Counted from the stretch's first letter, positions 29,933 through 40,544 are shown. The stretch is DNA of 64,000 nucleotides from Halobacillus sp. Marseille-Q1614 (GCF_902809865.1 NZ_CADDWH010000001.1:3224001-3288000); one strand, 5' to 3'. A program made the numbers and translations. Notes: generated by a model not told the origin, from the sequence alone.

Positions 29933-31117
29933 ATGAATCGTGAATGGGAACTGCTTCAGATTCCTGGACCGACTCCGATTCCGCCCAGTGTGAACCGGGC
30001 GATGAATCAGCCGATGATCGGTCACAGGGGGCAGAAATGTAAAGAGTTGTTGGAAGATATTGCACCAAGATTGAAGCCAATTTTTGGAACTTCAGGGGAT
30101 GTGCTTGTACTGTCGAGCAGCGGGACATCTGTTCTTGAAGCAGCCGTCGTTAACACGACAGAACCTGGTGATGAAGTTGTCGTTGTCGTAGCTGGAGCCT
30201 TTGGTGACCGTTTTGCAAAAATTTGTGAAACGTATGAATTGAATGTCCACCGTATCGATGTAGAATGGGGGGAAGCGGTAGAGATTGGAACGATAGAAGA
30301 ACAGCTGAAATCGACTCCAAATGTCAAAGCCGTTTTCGTCACACACTGTGAGACTTCCACTGGTGTCATGCACCCTGTAGAAGAGCTTGCGAAAAAAGTC
30401 CATGAGCTTAGTGAAGCATTGGTTATCGTAGATGGGGTGTCGTCGATCGGAGGAGCTCCGCTTGATATGGACGGTTCTGGAATCGATCTCTTAGTTTCAG
30501 GGTCTCAAAAAGCGATGATGCTTCCGGCGGGGTTAGCTTTTGCAGCGGTTAGTGAAGCCGCCTGGAAAGTGATCGACAATAACCCTAGGCCGAGATTTTA
30601 TTTAGACCTCAGAAGCTATAAGAAGAGTCTTGATAACGGCCAGACACCTTTCACTCCTGCTTTGTCCCTCTTATTTGGTCTGCAGGAGGTTTTACGTTTA
30701 ATAGAAGAAGAAGGGCTTGAGCAAGTCCATAATCGTCATAAGATCATGATGGAAATGACGCGGGCAGCCTGCCGTGCAATGGACCTTCCATTATTTGTGG
30801 AAGATAAGTCCGCTTCTACAACTGTCACTTCTGTTAAGCCAGAGACGTTTGAAGCAGAACAATTTAGAAAAACAGCCAATCAGGAATTTGGCTTAATGAC
30901 AGCGGGCGGCCAGAAACATCTTAAAGGAGAAATCTTCCGTATCGGGCATATGGGATACTCCAGGCCGACAACTGTGCTTCAATATATCAGCATTCTTGAA
31001 CTCGTACTGCAGCGTTTAGGACATAATTTCGAGCCGGGAGCTGGATCAGCTGCCGCGCAAAAAGCTTATATACAAGCAACAAGGGAGATGGACAAAGATG
31101 TATCGCGTTCTTATTAG
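29933..31117 (+). CDS. Class V aminotransferase, probable phosphoserine or serine aminotransferase
   Basis: A 394-residue PLP enzyme of the alanine-glyoxylate/serine-pyruvate aminotransferase group. The PLP lysine is in SGSQKAMMLPAG (Lys193); IVDGVSSIGG (165-174) holds the pyridine-nitrogen aspartate; PGPTPIPPSV opens the protein. It overlaps serA by 20 nt. Because serA follows, it most likely performs the transamination step of serine synthesis in place of a classical SerC; this is inferred from the operon, as in other organisms that use this family. Confidence 0.85.
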   Translation: MNREWELLQIPGPTPIPPSVNRAMNQPMIGHRGQKCKELLEDIAPRLKPIFGTSGDVLVLSSSGTSVLEAAVVNTTEPGDEVVVVVAGAFGDRFAKICETYELNVHRIDVEWGEAVEIGTIEEQLKSTPNVKAVFVTHCETSTGVMHPVEELAKKVHELSEALVIVDGVSSIGGAPLDMDGSGIDLLVSGSQKAMMLPAGLAFAAVSEAAWKVIDNNPRPRFYLDLRSYKKSLDNGQTPFTPALSLLFGLQEVLRLIEEEGLEQVHNRHKIMMEMTRAACRAMDLPLFVEDKSASTTVTSVKPETFEAEQFRKTANQEFGLMTAGGQKHLKGEIFRIGHMGYSRPTTVLQYISILELVLQRLGHNFEPGAGSAAAQKAYIQATREMDKDVSRSY

Positions 31118-32681
31118 TGACCCTTTAAGTGAAGATGGAATTAAACCGCTGCTTGAAGCAGCAGATATAGAAGCTGTTATGGATTCATCCTTAAGTTATG
31201 AAGAATTATTGAAGGAATTAAAAATCAGCGATGCGCTGATTGTACGAAGCCAGACACAGGTAACCCGTGAATTAATCGAAAATGCTCCCAACCTTAAAAT
31301 TATCGGACGCGCCGGTGTGGGAGTCGATAATATAGATCTTGATGCAGCGACAGACCATGGGGTTGTCGTTGTGAATGCACCTGATGGAAACACGATCTCT
31401 ACGGCTGAGCATACGATGGCGATGCTGATGTCGCTTGCACGTAACATCCCGCAGGCGTATCACCAGCTAAAGCAAAACCGCTGGGAACGTAAGAAATTCG
31501 TAGGGGTCGAGCTGAAAAATAAAACAATTGGTATCGTCGGATTTGGACGAATTGGCCGCGAGGTGGCTCACCGCGCGAAAGGACACCGTATGAAGGTCAT
31601 CGCTTTTGACCCGTTTTTAACCGAAGAAAAAGCAGAAAAAATCGGTGTTCAGCACGGTACGCTTGAAGAAGTCCTTCAGCAGGCTGACTTCTTAACGGTT
31701 CATACACCGCTGATTGAAAAAACGAAGCACCTTATTAACAAAGAGGCTATTCAGCTTATGAAGCCGGGCGCACGTATCCTCAACTGTGCACGTGGCGGAA
31801 TAGTTGAAGAAGATGCTTTGTATGAGGCGATCCAAAATGGCAAAATTGCCGGAGCGGCGCTTGACGTGTTTGAGGAAGAGCCTGCCATCGACCACCCGCT
31901 TCTATCTTTAGATGAAGTGATTGCAACCCCTCACCTAGGAGCGAGTACCATTGAGGCACAGGAAAATGTCGCTACAGATGTAAGCTATGACATTATGGAG
32001 CTTTTGCGCGGCAGCACCGTGAAGCATCCGGTAAACATGCCATCTGTTTCTCCAGAGATGATGGAGAAGCTGTCTCCTTACTTTGACCTAGCGGAGAAGC
32101 TTGGAAGCTTTATTTCTAATGTCGCCGAGGGAGCTCTTGAGAAAGTGACCGTCTATTACTCTGGAGATCTGTTAGAAGTAGAAACAACGCCGCTTACCAG
32201 GATTTCAGTAAAAGGTCTGTTAAAACGCTATATTGGCAGCCGTGTCAATGACGTCAATGCTTATAAAACGGCATCCGATAAAGGGATTGTCATCAATGAG
32301 CAGAAATCTACTTCCACGAAAGGATTTACGAACCTTGTCACCATTGAGATAGAAACCGACAAGGAAAAACGCACCATCTCAGGTACTTTGCTCAATGGGC
32401 TGGGTGCGCGAATCGTGAAGCTGGATGAATACTCCATTGATGTTGTTCCCAGCGGCCATCTGATTGTCATTCACCACAATGACCAGCCTGGTGCGATCGG
32501 ACGCGTAGGAAGCCTGCTGGCGGATCACCACGTTAACATTGCCACGATGCAGGTGGGTCGTGCTCACCAAGGTGGAGACGCAGTGATGGTGTTAACCGTC
32601 GATAAAGCAGTCGAGGAAGACTGTCAGGAACAATTGCAAGGCGTTCAAAATATTAAACAAGTTCAATGTTTAACACTTTAA
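31098..32681 (+). CDS. serA: D-3-phosphoglycerate dehydrogenase
   Basis: A 527-residue enzyme for the first step of serine synthesis, 3-phosphoglycerate to phosphohydroxypyruvate. The NAD motif GFGRIG is at 148-153. The catalytic residues Arg232 (CARGG), Glu261 and His279 (PHLGAST) are present. An intervening substrate-binding domain (about 315-445) and a C-terminal ACT domain (about 455-527, [19 protein letters not shown]) indicate the long form with serine feedback. Start ATG 31098 lies within the aminotransferase gene. A terminator follows. Confidence 0.95.
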   Translation: MYRVLISDPLSEDGIKPLLEAADIEAVMDSSLSYEELLKELKISDALIVRSQTQVTRELIENAPNLKIIGRAGVGVDNIDLDAATDHGVVVVNAPDGNTISTAEHTMAMLMSLARNIPQAYHQLKQNRWERKKFVGVELKNKTIGIVGFGRIGREVAHRAKGHRMKVIAFDPFLTEEKAEKIGVQHGTLEEVLQQADFLTVHTPLIEKTKHLINKEAIQLMKPGARILNCARGGIVEEDALYEAIQNGKIAGAALDVFEEEPAIDHPLLSLDEVIATPHLGASTIEAQENVATDVSYDIMELLRGSTVKHPVNMPSVSPEMMEKLSPYFDLAEKLGSFISNVAEGALEKVTVYYSGDLLEVETTPLTRISVKGLLKRYIGSRVNDVNAYKTASDKGIVINEQKSTSTKGFTNLVTIEIETDKEKRTISGTLLNGLGARIVKLDEYSIDVVPSGHLIVIHHNDQPGAIGRVGSLLADHHVNIATMQVGRAHQGGDAVMVLTVDKAVEEDCQEQLQGVQNIKQVQCLTL

Positions 32682-32686
32682 CTATG

Positions 32687-32719
32687 AAAAAGGCAGGCCG
32701 TGATAGGTCTGCCTTTTTT
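32687..32719 (+). terminator. Terminator after serA
   Basis: AAGGCAGGCC / GGTCTGCCTT stem with one G-T pair, then six T. Confidence 0.85.
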
Positions 32720-32824
32720 GGTAGATCTGTGAATCGATCCGAGAGCCCTCAGCGCAGGTTTCGCGAGGAGGCTCAGAAAAGTAGTCCGCTTAAAGACGAG
32801 CGGGTCCCCGCTCTTACACAGCAA
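32720..32824. repeat. Degenerate intergenic repeat fragment
   Basis: GATCCGAGAGCCCTCAGCGC...GCGAGGAGGCTC...GACGAGCGGGTCCCCGCTC resembles the repeat core but is shuffled and lacks pairing ends. Confidence 0.35.
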
Positions 32825-32866
32825 AAAAACACCCGCTCTTGTCTAAACAAGGTAGCGGGTGTTTTC
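32825..32866. terminator. Terminator of hisJ
   Basis: AAACACCCGCT / AGCGGGTGTTT outer stem with an inner TGT/ACA pairing, A/T runs on both sides, adjoining the minus-strand stop. Confidence 0.88.
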
Positions 32867-32868
32867 GT

Positions 32869-33684
32869 TTATCCTAATTTCTTTGTTTCCCTTTTTCGCT
32901 GGGTAAACACATTTACTTCCTCATAACCGGCAGAGCGGGCAAAATCGATCGCCTGACCATACTCATAGCCTAAGTGATCCGGTTTATGAGCATCAGAGCA
33001 GAGAACGATGCCGATCCCTTTTTCCTTACAGATCCGAAGCAGCTCGGGGTCCGGGTACATTTCGCCAACAGGCTTACGGATACCCGCTGTGCTGATTTCG
33101 ATGCAGGTGTCTGTTGCAGCGAGTGCCTCTGCTGCTCTTTCATACTGTTCTAGTAAAAATTCACGGTCATCGGGCTTATAGCCGAAGACTTTAATCACAT
33201 CAATATGTCCGACAAAGTCAAACAGGCCGGATTCAGCGAGTGTGACGACTCTGTCAAAATACTGGCGGTAGACTTCTTTTAAATCTCTTTGTTCGTATTC
33301 GTCGCGGTAGATGGCCAGATCAATCCCCCATTCGTCAATCCAGTGGACGGATCCGATGACGTAGTCAAAAGGATGGGCATCGATAAAGGCTTTCATTTCC
33401 TCTTCTTTTCCCGGCATATAATCCATTTCAATTCCCATTTTAATCGGAAGTCCGGCTTCGTTCGCTTCATCAAACATTTTTTGATAGGTTTCAAACTGAA
33501 GCGTTCGGCGGTTTTCTACCCATGGATTGGATAGGATCGGCCGGGTTTCTTCAAAAAAGTAGGCATGCTCGGAAATACCGAGCTCTTCAATGCCCTCCTG
33601 TTTAGCTTTTTCGATATAAGTGCGTAAGTAGTCGACGGATAGATCTCCGGTTTCTGCCATGTGAACATGATAATCAGTGCGCAT
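32869..33684 (-). CDS. hisJ: Histidinol-phosphatase, PHP type (HisJ family)
   Basis: A 271-residue PHP-domain phosphoesterase. The metal-binding HxH motif is at His6 and His8 (DYHVHMAETGD). Further motif elements are GISEHAYF (about 36-43), GIEMDYMPG, GSVHWID, GHIDVIK and LCSDAHKPDHLG near the C-terminus. HisJ proteins remove phosphate from histidinol phosphate; related PHP enzymes have other substrates, and no his genes adjoin it, so histidine synthesis is likely but unproven. Confidence 0.85.
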   Translation of the reverse strand: MRTDYHVHMAETGDLSVDYLRTYIEKAKQEGIEELGISEHAYFFEETRPILSNPWVENRRTLQFETYQKMFDEANEAGLPIKMGIEMDYMPGKEEEMKAFIDAHPFDYVIGSVHWIDEWGIDLAIYRDEYEQRDLKEVYRQYFDRVVTLAESGLFDFVGHIDVIKVFGYKPDDREFLLEQYERAAEALAATDTCIEISTAGIRKPVGEMYPDPELLRICKEKGIGIVLCSDAHKPDHLGYEYGQAIDFARSAGYEEVNVFTQRKRETKKLG

Positions 33685-33841
33685 GAAAAGCCTCCTATTG
33701 TTCTGAATATTTCATTAATCATACCAGACTCATGAAATTCAGACAAAAATCATCCCTTAAATACTTAAGGGAAGAAAGACATGGCGCGCCTATGTTAAAC
33801 TAGTTAAGTTAGCATAGTTACGTTAGGGCGAGGTGCACTAA

Positions 33842-34792
33842 ATGATGTATGATACGAGAAAAATTACAGAAGGGGCTTTAATGACCGGGGCTTATCTGCT
33901 ATTGTTGTTGATAATTCTATTTACCCCCGGGTTTATCGGCTCGTTTCTATTGTTTATATTACCAATACCGTTTATTTTTTACAGCTACCGCCATGGGTGG
34001 AAGCCTGGGATTTTAATGATGACCGCCTCGACGATCTTCACTTTGATTTTCGCGACCGTCTTTTCACTGCCGATCACGCTTCTCGCTGGAGTCGGCGGCT
34101 TATTTGTAGGAGGCGCCATGCACAATAAACGCTCCGCTTACGAAACATGGGCGGCCGGCTCGTTAGGGTTTATTATCGGCCTTCTCAGCGTTTATCTGGT
34201 TACCCAGCTGTTCTTTGGGCTGAACTGGATGGAAGAGATCCAGACGGCTCTTGATGAAGCATTCTCCATGTCTGAAAACATGATGGGAGCTCTTGGCAGC
34301 GGTGAAGAAGTCCAGCAGCAGCTCGAAGGATTTGAAGAGCAGATACGGGCACTGCCTGACTACCTGCCAAGTATATTAGCGATCATGGGCATTCTGTTCG
34401 CCTTTGTGAGTCAATGGGTGAGCTATAAGGTGATCAACCGTGTAGAGGGTAAAAAGTTTCAATTTCCCGCAGTTCGTAACTTTAACCTTCCTGTATCCGT
34501 ATTATGGTATTACTTTTTCGCGCTGATCTTCACATATGTGTTTGCAGAAAGTAATAACATTTGGTATTTGGCAGCGATTAATGTGTATACATTAACTGGA
34601 ACATTTTTGGTGCTGCAAGGCTTTGCTTTTTTGTTTTATTATGTGGACGTCAAAGAAAAATCGAAAGCTTTGCCGGTCCTGGCAATTGTCGGTTCCTTAC
34701 TTTTCCCGACAATTCTAATGTATCTTGTACGAATATTAGGTATAATTGATATAGGTTTCTCTCTAAGGCAGCGCTTAGAGCCGAAGAAGTAG
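33842..34792 (+). CDS. yybS: YybS family membrane protein (DUF2232)
   Basis: A 316-residue integral membrane protein with about eight predicted helices, matching DUF2232/YybS. It immediately precedes gdpP (33 bp), the conserved arrangement in Bacillus. The function is unknown. An acidic amphipathic segment (about residues 130-170, EEIQTALDEAFSMSENMMG) lies between helices. The ribosome site GAGGTG precedes two ATG codons, either usable. The gene begins the yybS-gdpP-rplI-dnaC run. Confidence 0.9.
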   Translation: MMYDTRKITEGALMTGAYLLLLLIILFTPGFIGSFLLFILPIPFIFYSYRHGWKPGILMMTASTIFTLIFATVFSLPITLLAGVGGLFVGGAMHNKRSAYETWAAGSLGFIIGLLSVYLVTQLFFGLNWMEEIQTALDEAFSMSENMMGALGSGEEVQQQLEGFEEQIRALPDYLPSILAIMGILFAFVSQWVSYKVINRVEGKKFQFPAVRNFNLPVSVLWYYFFALIFTYVFAESNNIWYLAAINVYTLTGTFLVLQGFAFLFYYVDVKEKSKALPVLAIVGSLLFPTILMYLVRILGIIDIGFSLRQRLEPKK

Positions 34793-34825
34793 TTTTCGTA
34801 AACGATGGCAGGAGCTGAATGAACT

Positions 34826-36799
34826 ATGCCGAATTTCATTAAAAAACCAACAATGAGTGGTCATTTATGGGTTATCTATGTGATTTCCATCGCACTTCTA
34901 AGCTTCATTTGGTACTACCAATGGGTGCTTGGATTAACGATGACTCTCTTGCTGGCAGGTTCGATTTTCTATAGTGTGCGGACCGAACAGAATATGATCA
35001 ATGAAACAGAAGAATATATATCGACTCTTTCCTACCGGGTCAAAAAGGTAGGCGAAGAGGCGCTTTTAGAAATGCCTATCGGCATCGTTCTTTACAGCGA
35101 AAACTATAAGGTAGAGTGGGCAAACCCTTATATGAATAAGTTCACCAGGAAGGACACCATTGTGGGTGAATCATTAAACGATCTGTCGGAGGATTTAATT
35201 CCCCATATTAAAGAGGATCATGGAGAAGTATGGCTTGAAATCGATGATTATCAGCTGCAGGCTCTTGTAAAAAGAGATGAAAGGCTTCTCTACTTCTTTG
35301 ACCGCACGAACCAGACGAAAATTCACAACTTATATAAAAATGAACAAACCGTTCTTTCTATCATTTTCCTTGATAACTATGAGGAAATTACGCAGGGAAT
35401 GGATGATACGGCGAAAAGCCAGATAAACTCGCAAGTTACGTCGATTTTAAATAAATGGGCGGAGAACTACGGGATCTACTTGAAGCGGACGTCTCAAGAA
35501 CGGTTTTTGGCCGTTTTAAACCAGGAGATTTTGCAGCGGCTTGAGAAATCGAAGTTTGAGATTCTCGACGAAGTCCGTGAACTGATCACCGATCAAAATG
35601 TACCGCTTACCTTAAGCTTTGGTGTCGGTGTAGGTCCTGTCAGCCTTCCTGAGCTTGGAGAACTGGCACAGTCCAGTCTTGATTTAGCCTTGGGCCGCGG
35701 CGGTGATCAGGTCGCGATCAAGGATGAGAGCGGCAAGGTCCGCTTCTACGGCGGTAAAACCAACCCAATGGAAAAAAGAACGCGTGTCCGTGCCCGTGTA
35801 ATTTCCCATGCGATGAAGGAATTGGTGCAGAACAGTGAGCGCGTGTTGATCATGGGCCACAAAGCACCGGATATGGATGCGATCGGTGCTTCGATCGGTA
35901 TTTTAAAAATCGCCCAGGCGAATGACAAAAAAGCGGCGATTGTGCTGGACCCTGATGATATTGATACAGGGGTAGGGCGGATGATTGAGGAAATCGAAAA
36001 GGATGAAGAACTCTGGTCGCATTTTATTACACCAGAGGATGCGATCGAGCTCGTGACAAACGAAACTCTGCTTGTTATTGTGGATACGCACAAACCTTCT
36101 CTCGTAATGGAAGATAAGCTGCTGACGAAGACAGAGCATGTCGTCGTCATTGACCACCACCGCCGGGCAGAGGAATTCATATCTGACCCCACGCTTGTGT
36201 ATATGGAGCCGTATGCTTCTTCTACAGCGGAGCTTGTGACAGAGCTGTTAGAGTATCAGCCGAAGAAGCTGAAGCTGTCTATGCTTGAAGCCACCTCTCT
36301 GCTCTCAGGGATTATTGTAGATACGAAGGCCTTTACCTTAAGGACGGGTTCACGTACATTTGATGCCGCCTCTTATCTTCGTTCTAAAGGGGCAGACACG
36401 GTGCTTGTCCAGAAGTTCATGAAAGAAGACCTTGATGTATACGTTAAACGAAGCCGCCTGATTGAAAAAGCGGACGTTTACCGGGACGGCATTGCGATTG
36501 CCGCAGCGAAGCCCGGGGAGATCTTCGGACCGGTCATTATCGCGCAAGCGGCTGATACTCTGCTTACAATGACGGGAATCGTATGTTCCTTCGTTATCTC
36601 AGAGCGCAAGGATGGCCGTGTCGGAATCAGCGCCCGCTCGCTTGGGGACGTCAACGTTCAGGTGATTATGGAACGTATGAATGGCGGCGGCCACTTAACC
36701 AATGCGGCGACGCAGCTGGAAGACACAACGATTGAAGATGCACGATTATTACTGCAAGATATTATAGATGAGTACTTTGAAGGAGGAGACGAAGAATGA
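34826..36799 (+). CDS. gdpP: Cyclic-di-AMP phosphodiesterase GdpP
   Basis: A 657-residue membrane enzyme that hydrolyses c-di-AMP, a messenger for potassium and turgor control. Two N-terminal transmembrane helices (about residues 12-30 and 33-50) precede a degenerate PAS domain, a degenerate GGDEF domain (about 170-300), and the DHH/DHHA1 domains with [10 protein letters not shown] (about 344-353), VVIDHHRR (about 440-447) and [10 protein letters not shown] (about 618-627). All catalytic motifs are intact. Its end overlaps rplI by 4 nt. Confidence 0.95.
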   Translation: MPNFIKKPTMSGHLWVIYVISIALLSFIWYYQWVLGLTMTLLLAGSIFYSVRTEQNMINETEEYISTLSYRVKKVGEEALLEMPIGIVLYSENYKVEWANPYMNKFTRKDTIVGESLNDLSEDLIPHIKEDHGEVWLEIDDYQLQALVKRDERLLYFFDRTNQTKIHNLYKNEQTVLSIIFLDNYEEITQGMDDTAKSQINSQVTSILNKWAENYGIYLKRTSQERFLAVLNQEILQRLEKSKFEILDEVRELITDQNVPLTLSFGVGVGPVSLPELGELAQSSLDLALGRGGDQVAIKDESGKVRFYGGKTNPMEKRTRVRARVISHAMKELVQNSERVLIMGHKAPDMDAIGASIGILKIAQANDKKAAIVLDPDDIDTGVGRMIEEIEKDEELWSHFITPEDAIELVTNETLLVIVDTHKPSLVMEDKLLTKTEHVVVIDHHRRAEEFISDPTLVYMEPYASSTAELVTELLEYQPKKLKLSMLEATSLLSGIIVDTKAFTLRTGSRTFDAASYLRSKGADTVLVQKFMKEDLDVYVKRSRLIEKADVYRDGIAIAAAKPGEIFGPVIIAQAADTLLTMTGIVCSFVISERKDGRVGISARSLGDVNVQVIMERMNGGGHLTNAATQLEDTTIEDARLLLQDIIDEYFEGGDEE

Positions 36800-37242
36800 A
36801 AGTAATTTTCACATCAGACGTTAAAGGGAAAGGCAAGAAAGGCGAAATTAAAAATGTCTCTGACGGCTATGCGCGCAACTACCTTTTAAAAAATAACTTA
36901 GCGGTAGAAGCGACAAGCGGTAACCTTAAAGCTCAGCAGGCGAAAGACGCCAAACACGAGCAGCAGGCAGAAAATGAGAAAAAAGAAGCCGAACAGCTTA
37001 AAGATAAGCTCGCCGGCCTTGAAGTGAAGCTGGCGGCTAAATCAGGGGATGGCGGCCGCCTGTTTGGATCCATTACGAGCAAGCAGATCGCGGAACAGCT
37101 GAAGAAATCCCATAATATTAAAATTGATAAACGTAAAATCGAACTCGATGAACCGATTCGTAATTTAGGATATACGAATGTCCCTGTAAAGCTTCACAAT
37201 GAAGTGACAGGAACGATCCGTGTGCACGTGGAAGAACAGTAA
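36796..37242 (+). CDS. rplI: 50S ribosomal protein L9
   Basis: A 148-residue L9: [31 protein letters not shown] is the conserved N-domain, followed by the long connecting helix (about 40-75) and the C-domain with [17 protein letters not shown]. It overlaps gdpP by 4 nt (ATGA) and precedes dnaC by 40 bp, as in Bacillus. Confidence 0.97.
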   Translation: MKVIFTSDVKGKGKKGEIKNVSDGYARNYLLKNNLAVEATSGNLKAQQAKDAKHEQQAENEKKEAEQLKDKLAGLEVKLAAKSGDGGRLFGSITSKQIAEQLKKSHNIKIDKRKIELDEPIRNLGYTNVPVKLHNEVTGTIRVHVEEQ

Positions 37243-37282
37243 ATGGGGGTCCTTTTCACATCTTTAGGGGAGGAAACAGCTA

Positions 37283-38644
37283 GTGAGTGAATTATTTAAT
37301 GACCGGACACCGCCTCATAATATAGAAGCCGAGCAGGCGGTCTTAGGTGCGGTCTTTTTGGAACCTGATGCGATGTCGACAGCCGCAGAATTTTTGCTCC
37401 CGGAAGATTTTTACCGGGCCAGCCACCAGCGCATCTTTGAAGTGATGCTCACTCTCTCCGACCGCGGGGAGCCGATTGACCTGGTAACCGTAACATCCGC
37501 TTTGGCGAACAACAAAGTGTTGGAGGAAGTAGGCGGGGTTTCCTATTTAAGTGATATAGCCAACTCTGTACCTACCGCAGCCAACATTACCTATTACACG
37601 AAAATCGTCAGCGAAAAGTCTACCCTTCGCGGTCTGATTCGCACAGCGACGAATATTGTAACGAGCGGATTTGCGGAAGAGGAAAACATTGAAGACGTCT
37701 TAAATTCCGCAGAGAAAGATATTCTAGAAGTATCTCAGCGTAAGAACTCGAGCGCTTTTAAAAATATTAAAGACGTGCTGATCGACGTTTATGACAACAT
37801 TGAGAATCTGCATAACAGCGATGGAAACGTTACGGGAATTCCCACAGGCTATCGTGATTTAGACCATATCACTTCAGGGTTTCAGCGTAATGATTTAATC
37901 ATCATTGCTGCCCGTCCATCGATGGGTAAAACGGCGTTCGCTTTAAACATCGCTCAGAACGTCGCTGTTAACTCAGACGAAAATGTGGCCATCTTCAGTC
38001 TCGAGATGGGAGCAGACCAGCTCGTATCCCGTATGCTGTGTGCGGAAGGCAATATCGATGCCCAGCGTCTGCGGACAGGGAGTATGGAAGCCGAAGACTG
38101 GAACAAGCTGACGATGGCGATGGGGAGCTTGTCTAACGCCGGGATTTACATTGACGATACACCGGGGATCCGCGTCAGTGAAATCCGTTCCAAGTGCCGC
38201 CGTTTAAAACAGGAGCACGGACTCGGCATGATCCTGATCGATTACCTGCAGCTTATCCAGGGAAGTGTGAATTCCAAGGAAAACCGCCAGCAGGAAGTAT
38301 CTGAGATCTCCCGTTCCTTAAAAGGGCTGGCTCGTGAGCTTAATGTTCCGCTTATCGCCTTATCCCAGCTGTCCCGTGGGGTAGAATCCCGTCAGGACAA
38401 GCGTCCGATGATGTCAGACTTACGTGAATCCGGATCTATTGAGCAGGACGCCGATATCGTCGGCTTCCTGTACCGTGACGATTACTATGACCAGGAATCA
38501 GAAAACCAGAACATTATTGAAATCATTTTAGCTAAGCAGCGTAACGGACCGGTCGGCACCGTATCGCTCGCTTTCGTAAAAGAGTACAACAAGTTCGTGG
38601 ACTTGGATCACCGGTACAGCGATGCCGATGTTCCGCCCGCTTAG
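37283..38644 (+). CDS. dnaC: Replicative DNA helicase DnaC (DnaB family)
   Basis: A 453-residue hexameric replicative helicase. The N-terminal domain (PPHNIEAEQAVLGAVFLEPDAM) precedes the RecA-like domain with Walker A AARPSMGKTAFAL (about residues 206-218), Walker B LGMILIDYLQLI and the arginine-finger region. The start is GTG 37283 after GGGGAGG; length matches the family. In Bacillus the gene symbol is dnaC, not dnaB. It lies in the expected place after rplI. Confidence 0.96.
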   Translation: MSELFNDRTPPHNIEAEQAVLGAVFLEPDAMSTAAEFLLPEDFYRASHQRIFEVMLTLSDRGEPIDLVTVTSALANNKVLEEVGGVSYLSDIANSVPTAANITYYTKIVSEKSTLRGLIRTATNIVTSGFAEEENIEDVLNSAEKDILEVSQRKNSSAFKNIKDVLIDVYDNIENLHNSDGNVTGIPTGYRDLDHITSGFQRNDLIIIAARPSMGKTAFALNIAQNVAVNSDENVAIFSLEMGADQLVSRMLCAEGNIDAQRLRTGSMEAEDWNKLTMAMGSLSNAGIYIDDTPGIRVSEIRSKCRRLKQEHGLGMILIDYLQLIQGSVNSKENRQQEVSEISRSLKGLARELNVPLIALSQLSRGVESRQDKRPMMSDLRESGSIEQDADIVGFLYRDDYYDQESENQNIIEIILAKQRNGPVGTVSLAFVKEYNKFVDLDHRYSDADVPPA

Positions 38645-38670
38645 CGGGTGAAAAGACGGTAGACGGAAAA

Positions 38671-38738
38671 ATGGTACCAGGTACCGAAAATCAATATACC
38701 GCTTAGCGCTAACTAGCATTTCGGTACCTGGTACCCAT
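38671..38738. repeat. Long inverted repeat with GGTACC motifs
   Basis: Arm ATGGTACCAGGTACCGAAA (38671-38689) pairs with TTTCGGTACCTGGTACCCAT (38719-38738), with one extra G, around a 29-nt loop. The 13-mer GGTACCTGGTACC also occurs at 12830. Confidence 0.75.
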
Positions 38739-38790
38739 ATGCTCTCTCTGCCGCGTTAGCACTTATCCCAACAGCAGCCAACCAACAACA

Positions 38791-38823
38791 AAAAGACTGA
38801 GCGCCCGGCGCTCAGTCTTTTTC
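38791..38823. terminator. Terminator between dnaC and the HAD gene
   Basis: AAAGACTGAGCGCC / GGCGCTCAGTCTTT with T and A runs on the two sides. It can serve both convergent genes. Confidence 0.88.
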
Positions 38824-38860
38824 TATTTCATCACCCTCCGTCACGCCTCCTAATAAGGAG

Positions 38861-39739
38861 TTACGCCGGATGGGTGGATGAATCTTCTTTTAGCCAGCGG
38901 TGAATGGCATACGCGACGCCATGATCATCGTTGGACTTCGTAATAAAATCACTTGCCTCAATCACAGGGTCACGCCCGTTTGCCATAGCAGCGGATTTAC
39001 CCGCCATCTGAATCATCGATAAGTCATTCGGACTGTCTCCGATAGCGGCTGTATCCTCCATCTCAATTCCAAAATGCCGGGCCAGCTTTTGAAGAGCCAG
39101 CCCTTTGGAGGCCTCTTTGTGCTCAAGCTCAAAATTATGAAGGCCGGAACTGACAAGCGTCAGTTCTTCCATCCCTTCAAAGCGGCGCCATCCTTCGGCC
39201 CGTTTTTCTTCATCAAATGAGAAAGCGAGAATATTATAAAGCCGTTCTTTAGACTGAATGATCTCCTGATAGGTCTTCACATGGGCAAACCCGGTCTGGC
39301 CAAATTGTTTTTCCATTGAATGATAAAGTGTCTTCATATCGGTCTGAGGGTTCGCCGTTTTTAAACGGTCGAGTTCGATCTCCAACAGCCGGCGTCCGTT
39401 TTCCGGAGTTAAGATCGCTTCATCGCTGAATACCTCATAATAGAATTCCTTACGCTCCAGCCACTCTAAAATATCTTCTGCGTGGTTAGGAGGAAGCGGC
39501 ACTGAATCAAACAGCTTCCGCTCCGGCGTGTGAATCGTCGCCCCGTTGGCGCCGATTACCCATGTATTTATATCCGTTTTAGAAAAAACCTGGCGCACAT
39601 CAAATTCCGCTCGACCTGTAGCTACCACCACTTCTACGCCGTGGCCTTGAGCTTCCTTAATGGCGTCCGCGTTTTCCTTGCTGATCTCACTGTTGTGGTT
39701 TAGTAACGTCCCGTCTAAATCAATCGCAATTATTTTCAT
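38861..39739 (-). CDS. Cof-type HAD-IIB phosphatase
   Basis: A 292-residue HAD hydrolase. The nucleophile motif is DLDGTLLN (about residues 7-14), motif II VATGRAE, and the acid motif GDSPNDLSMI (about 232-241) followed by AMANGRDPV. The C2B cap lies between. It dephosphorylates sugar phosphates or cofactors; the substrate is unknown. It is second in a two-gene operon after the DeoR regulator, 1 nt apart, suggesting sugar-phosphate control. The pair is absent between dnaC and purA in B. subtilis (recollection). Confidence 0.88.
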   Translation of the reverse strand: MKIIAIDLDGTLLNHNSEISKENADAIKEAQGHGVEVVVATGRAEFDVRQVFSKTDINTWVIGANGATIHTPERKLFDSVPLPPNHAEDILEWLERKEFYYEVFSDEAILTPENGRRLLEIELDRLKTANPQTDMKTLYHSMEKQFGQTGFAHVKTYQEIIQSKERLYNILAFSFDEEKRAEGWRRFEGMEELTLVSSGLHNFELEHKEASKGLALQKLARHFGIEMEDTAAIGDSPNDLSMIQMAGKSAAMANGRDPVIEASDFITKSNDDHGVAYAIHRWLKEDSSTHPA

Positions 39740-39740
39740 C

Positions 39741-40505
39741 TTAAGATTCCTCCTCGGTCACCAGCAGCTCGACTTGATGCTTCGTGAGCAGCTCCTGAAA
39801 TTCTTCACTAGGAATTTTATCGGTAATTAATAGATCAACATCTTCAAGTGTGGCGTATTGATAAAAATCAGTAACCCCTATTTTTGTATGGTCAGCGAGC
39901 ACACTCACCTGCTTCGCCTGCTGGATCATTTTACGCTTCACCATGCCGTCTTCTTCGTGAGCGAGCGTTAAGCCGTTTTCTGAGATTCCGACAACACCGA
40001 TAAACGCATGATCGACGTAGTAAGCAGAGAGCCGCTCAATGACAGATGCTCCATACAGAAAACGATGCTGCTTCTCCAGCTGTCCGCCGAGCAGGTGAAT
40101 ATGCGCATACGGCTGGCTCGATAGAATGTCCGCAATGTTGATCGAGTTCGTAATCACGGTACACTCCGTCTCAAGCTGGCTTGCGCACGACTGTACGGTT
40201 GTTGAAGCATCAAGGATGATGTTATCCCCTTTACCTATAAGGGAAGCCGCTTTACGTCCGATTTCCAGCTTCTCTTTTGAAAAGGTCTGCAGCCGATTGG
40301 AATAGTCTTTCACTTCATGGGGCTGGGAAGGGAGAATCGCTCCGCCCCGCGTCCTTACAACCGCTCGCTGTTCCTCAAGCTTCACGAGGTCACGGCGGGC
40401 GGTATCACGAGAAACACCAAACAGCTCACAGATTTTCTCCACGGAGATACGACGTTCTTTATTTAAAAAGCTTTGTATTTCAATTAATCGTTCCTCTTGA
40501 TACAC
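39741..40505 (-). CDS. DeoR-family transcriptional regulator
   Basis: A 254-residue DeoR/GlpR-type regulator. The N-terminal helix-turn-helix is ISVEKICELFGVSRDTARRDLVKLEEQ (about residues 19-45) and is followed by the RGGAI motif. A C-terminal sugar-phosphate isomerase-like sensor domain contains IILDASTTV and ADHTKIG. It is first in the operon with the HAD gene and probably represses it in response to a phosphorylated sugar (inference). Five AAGTAA repeats upstream may be its operator. Confidence 0.9.
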   Translation of the reverse strand: MYQEERLIEIQSFLNKERRISVEKICELFGVSRDTARRDLVKLEEQRAVVRTRGGAILPSQPHEVKDYSNRLQTFSKEKLEIGRKAASLIGKGDNIILDASTTVQSCASQLETECTVITNSINIADILSSQPYAHIHLLGGQLEKQHRFLYGASVIERLSAYYVDHAFIGVVGISENGLTLAHEEDGMVKRKMIQQAKQVSVLADHTKIGVTDFYQYATLEDVDLLITDKIPSEEFQELLTKHQVELLVTEEES

Positions 40506-40544
40506 GATTTAGCACCTTCTTGATCATATTATATAAGTTATTGT

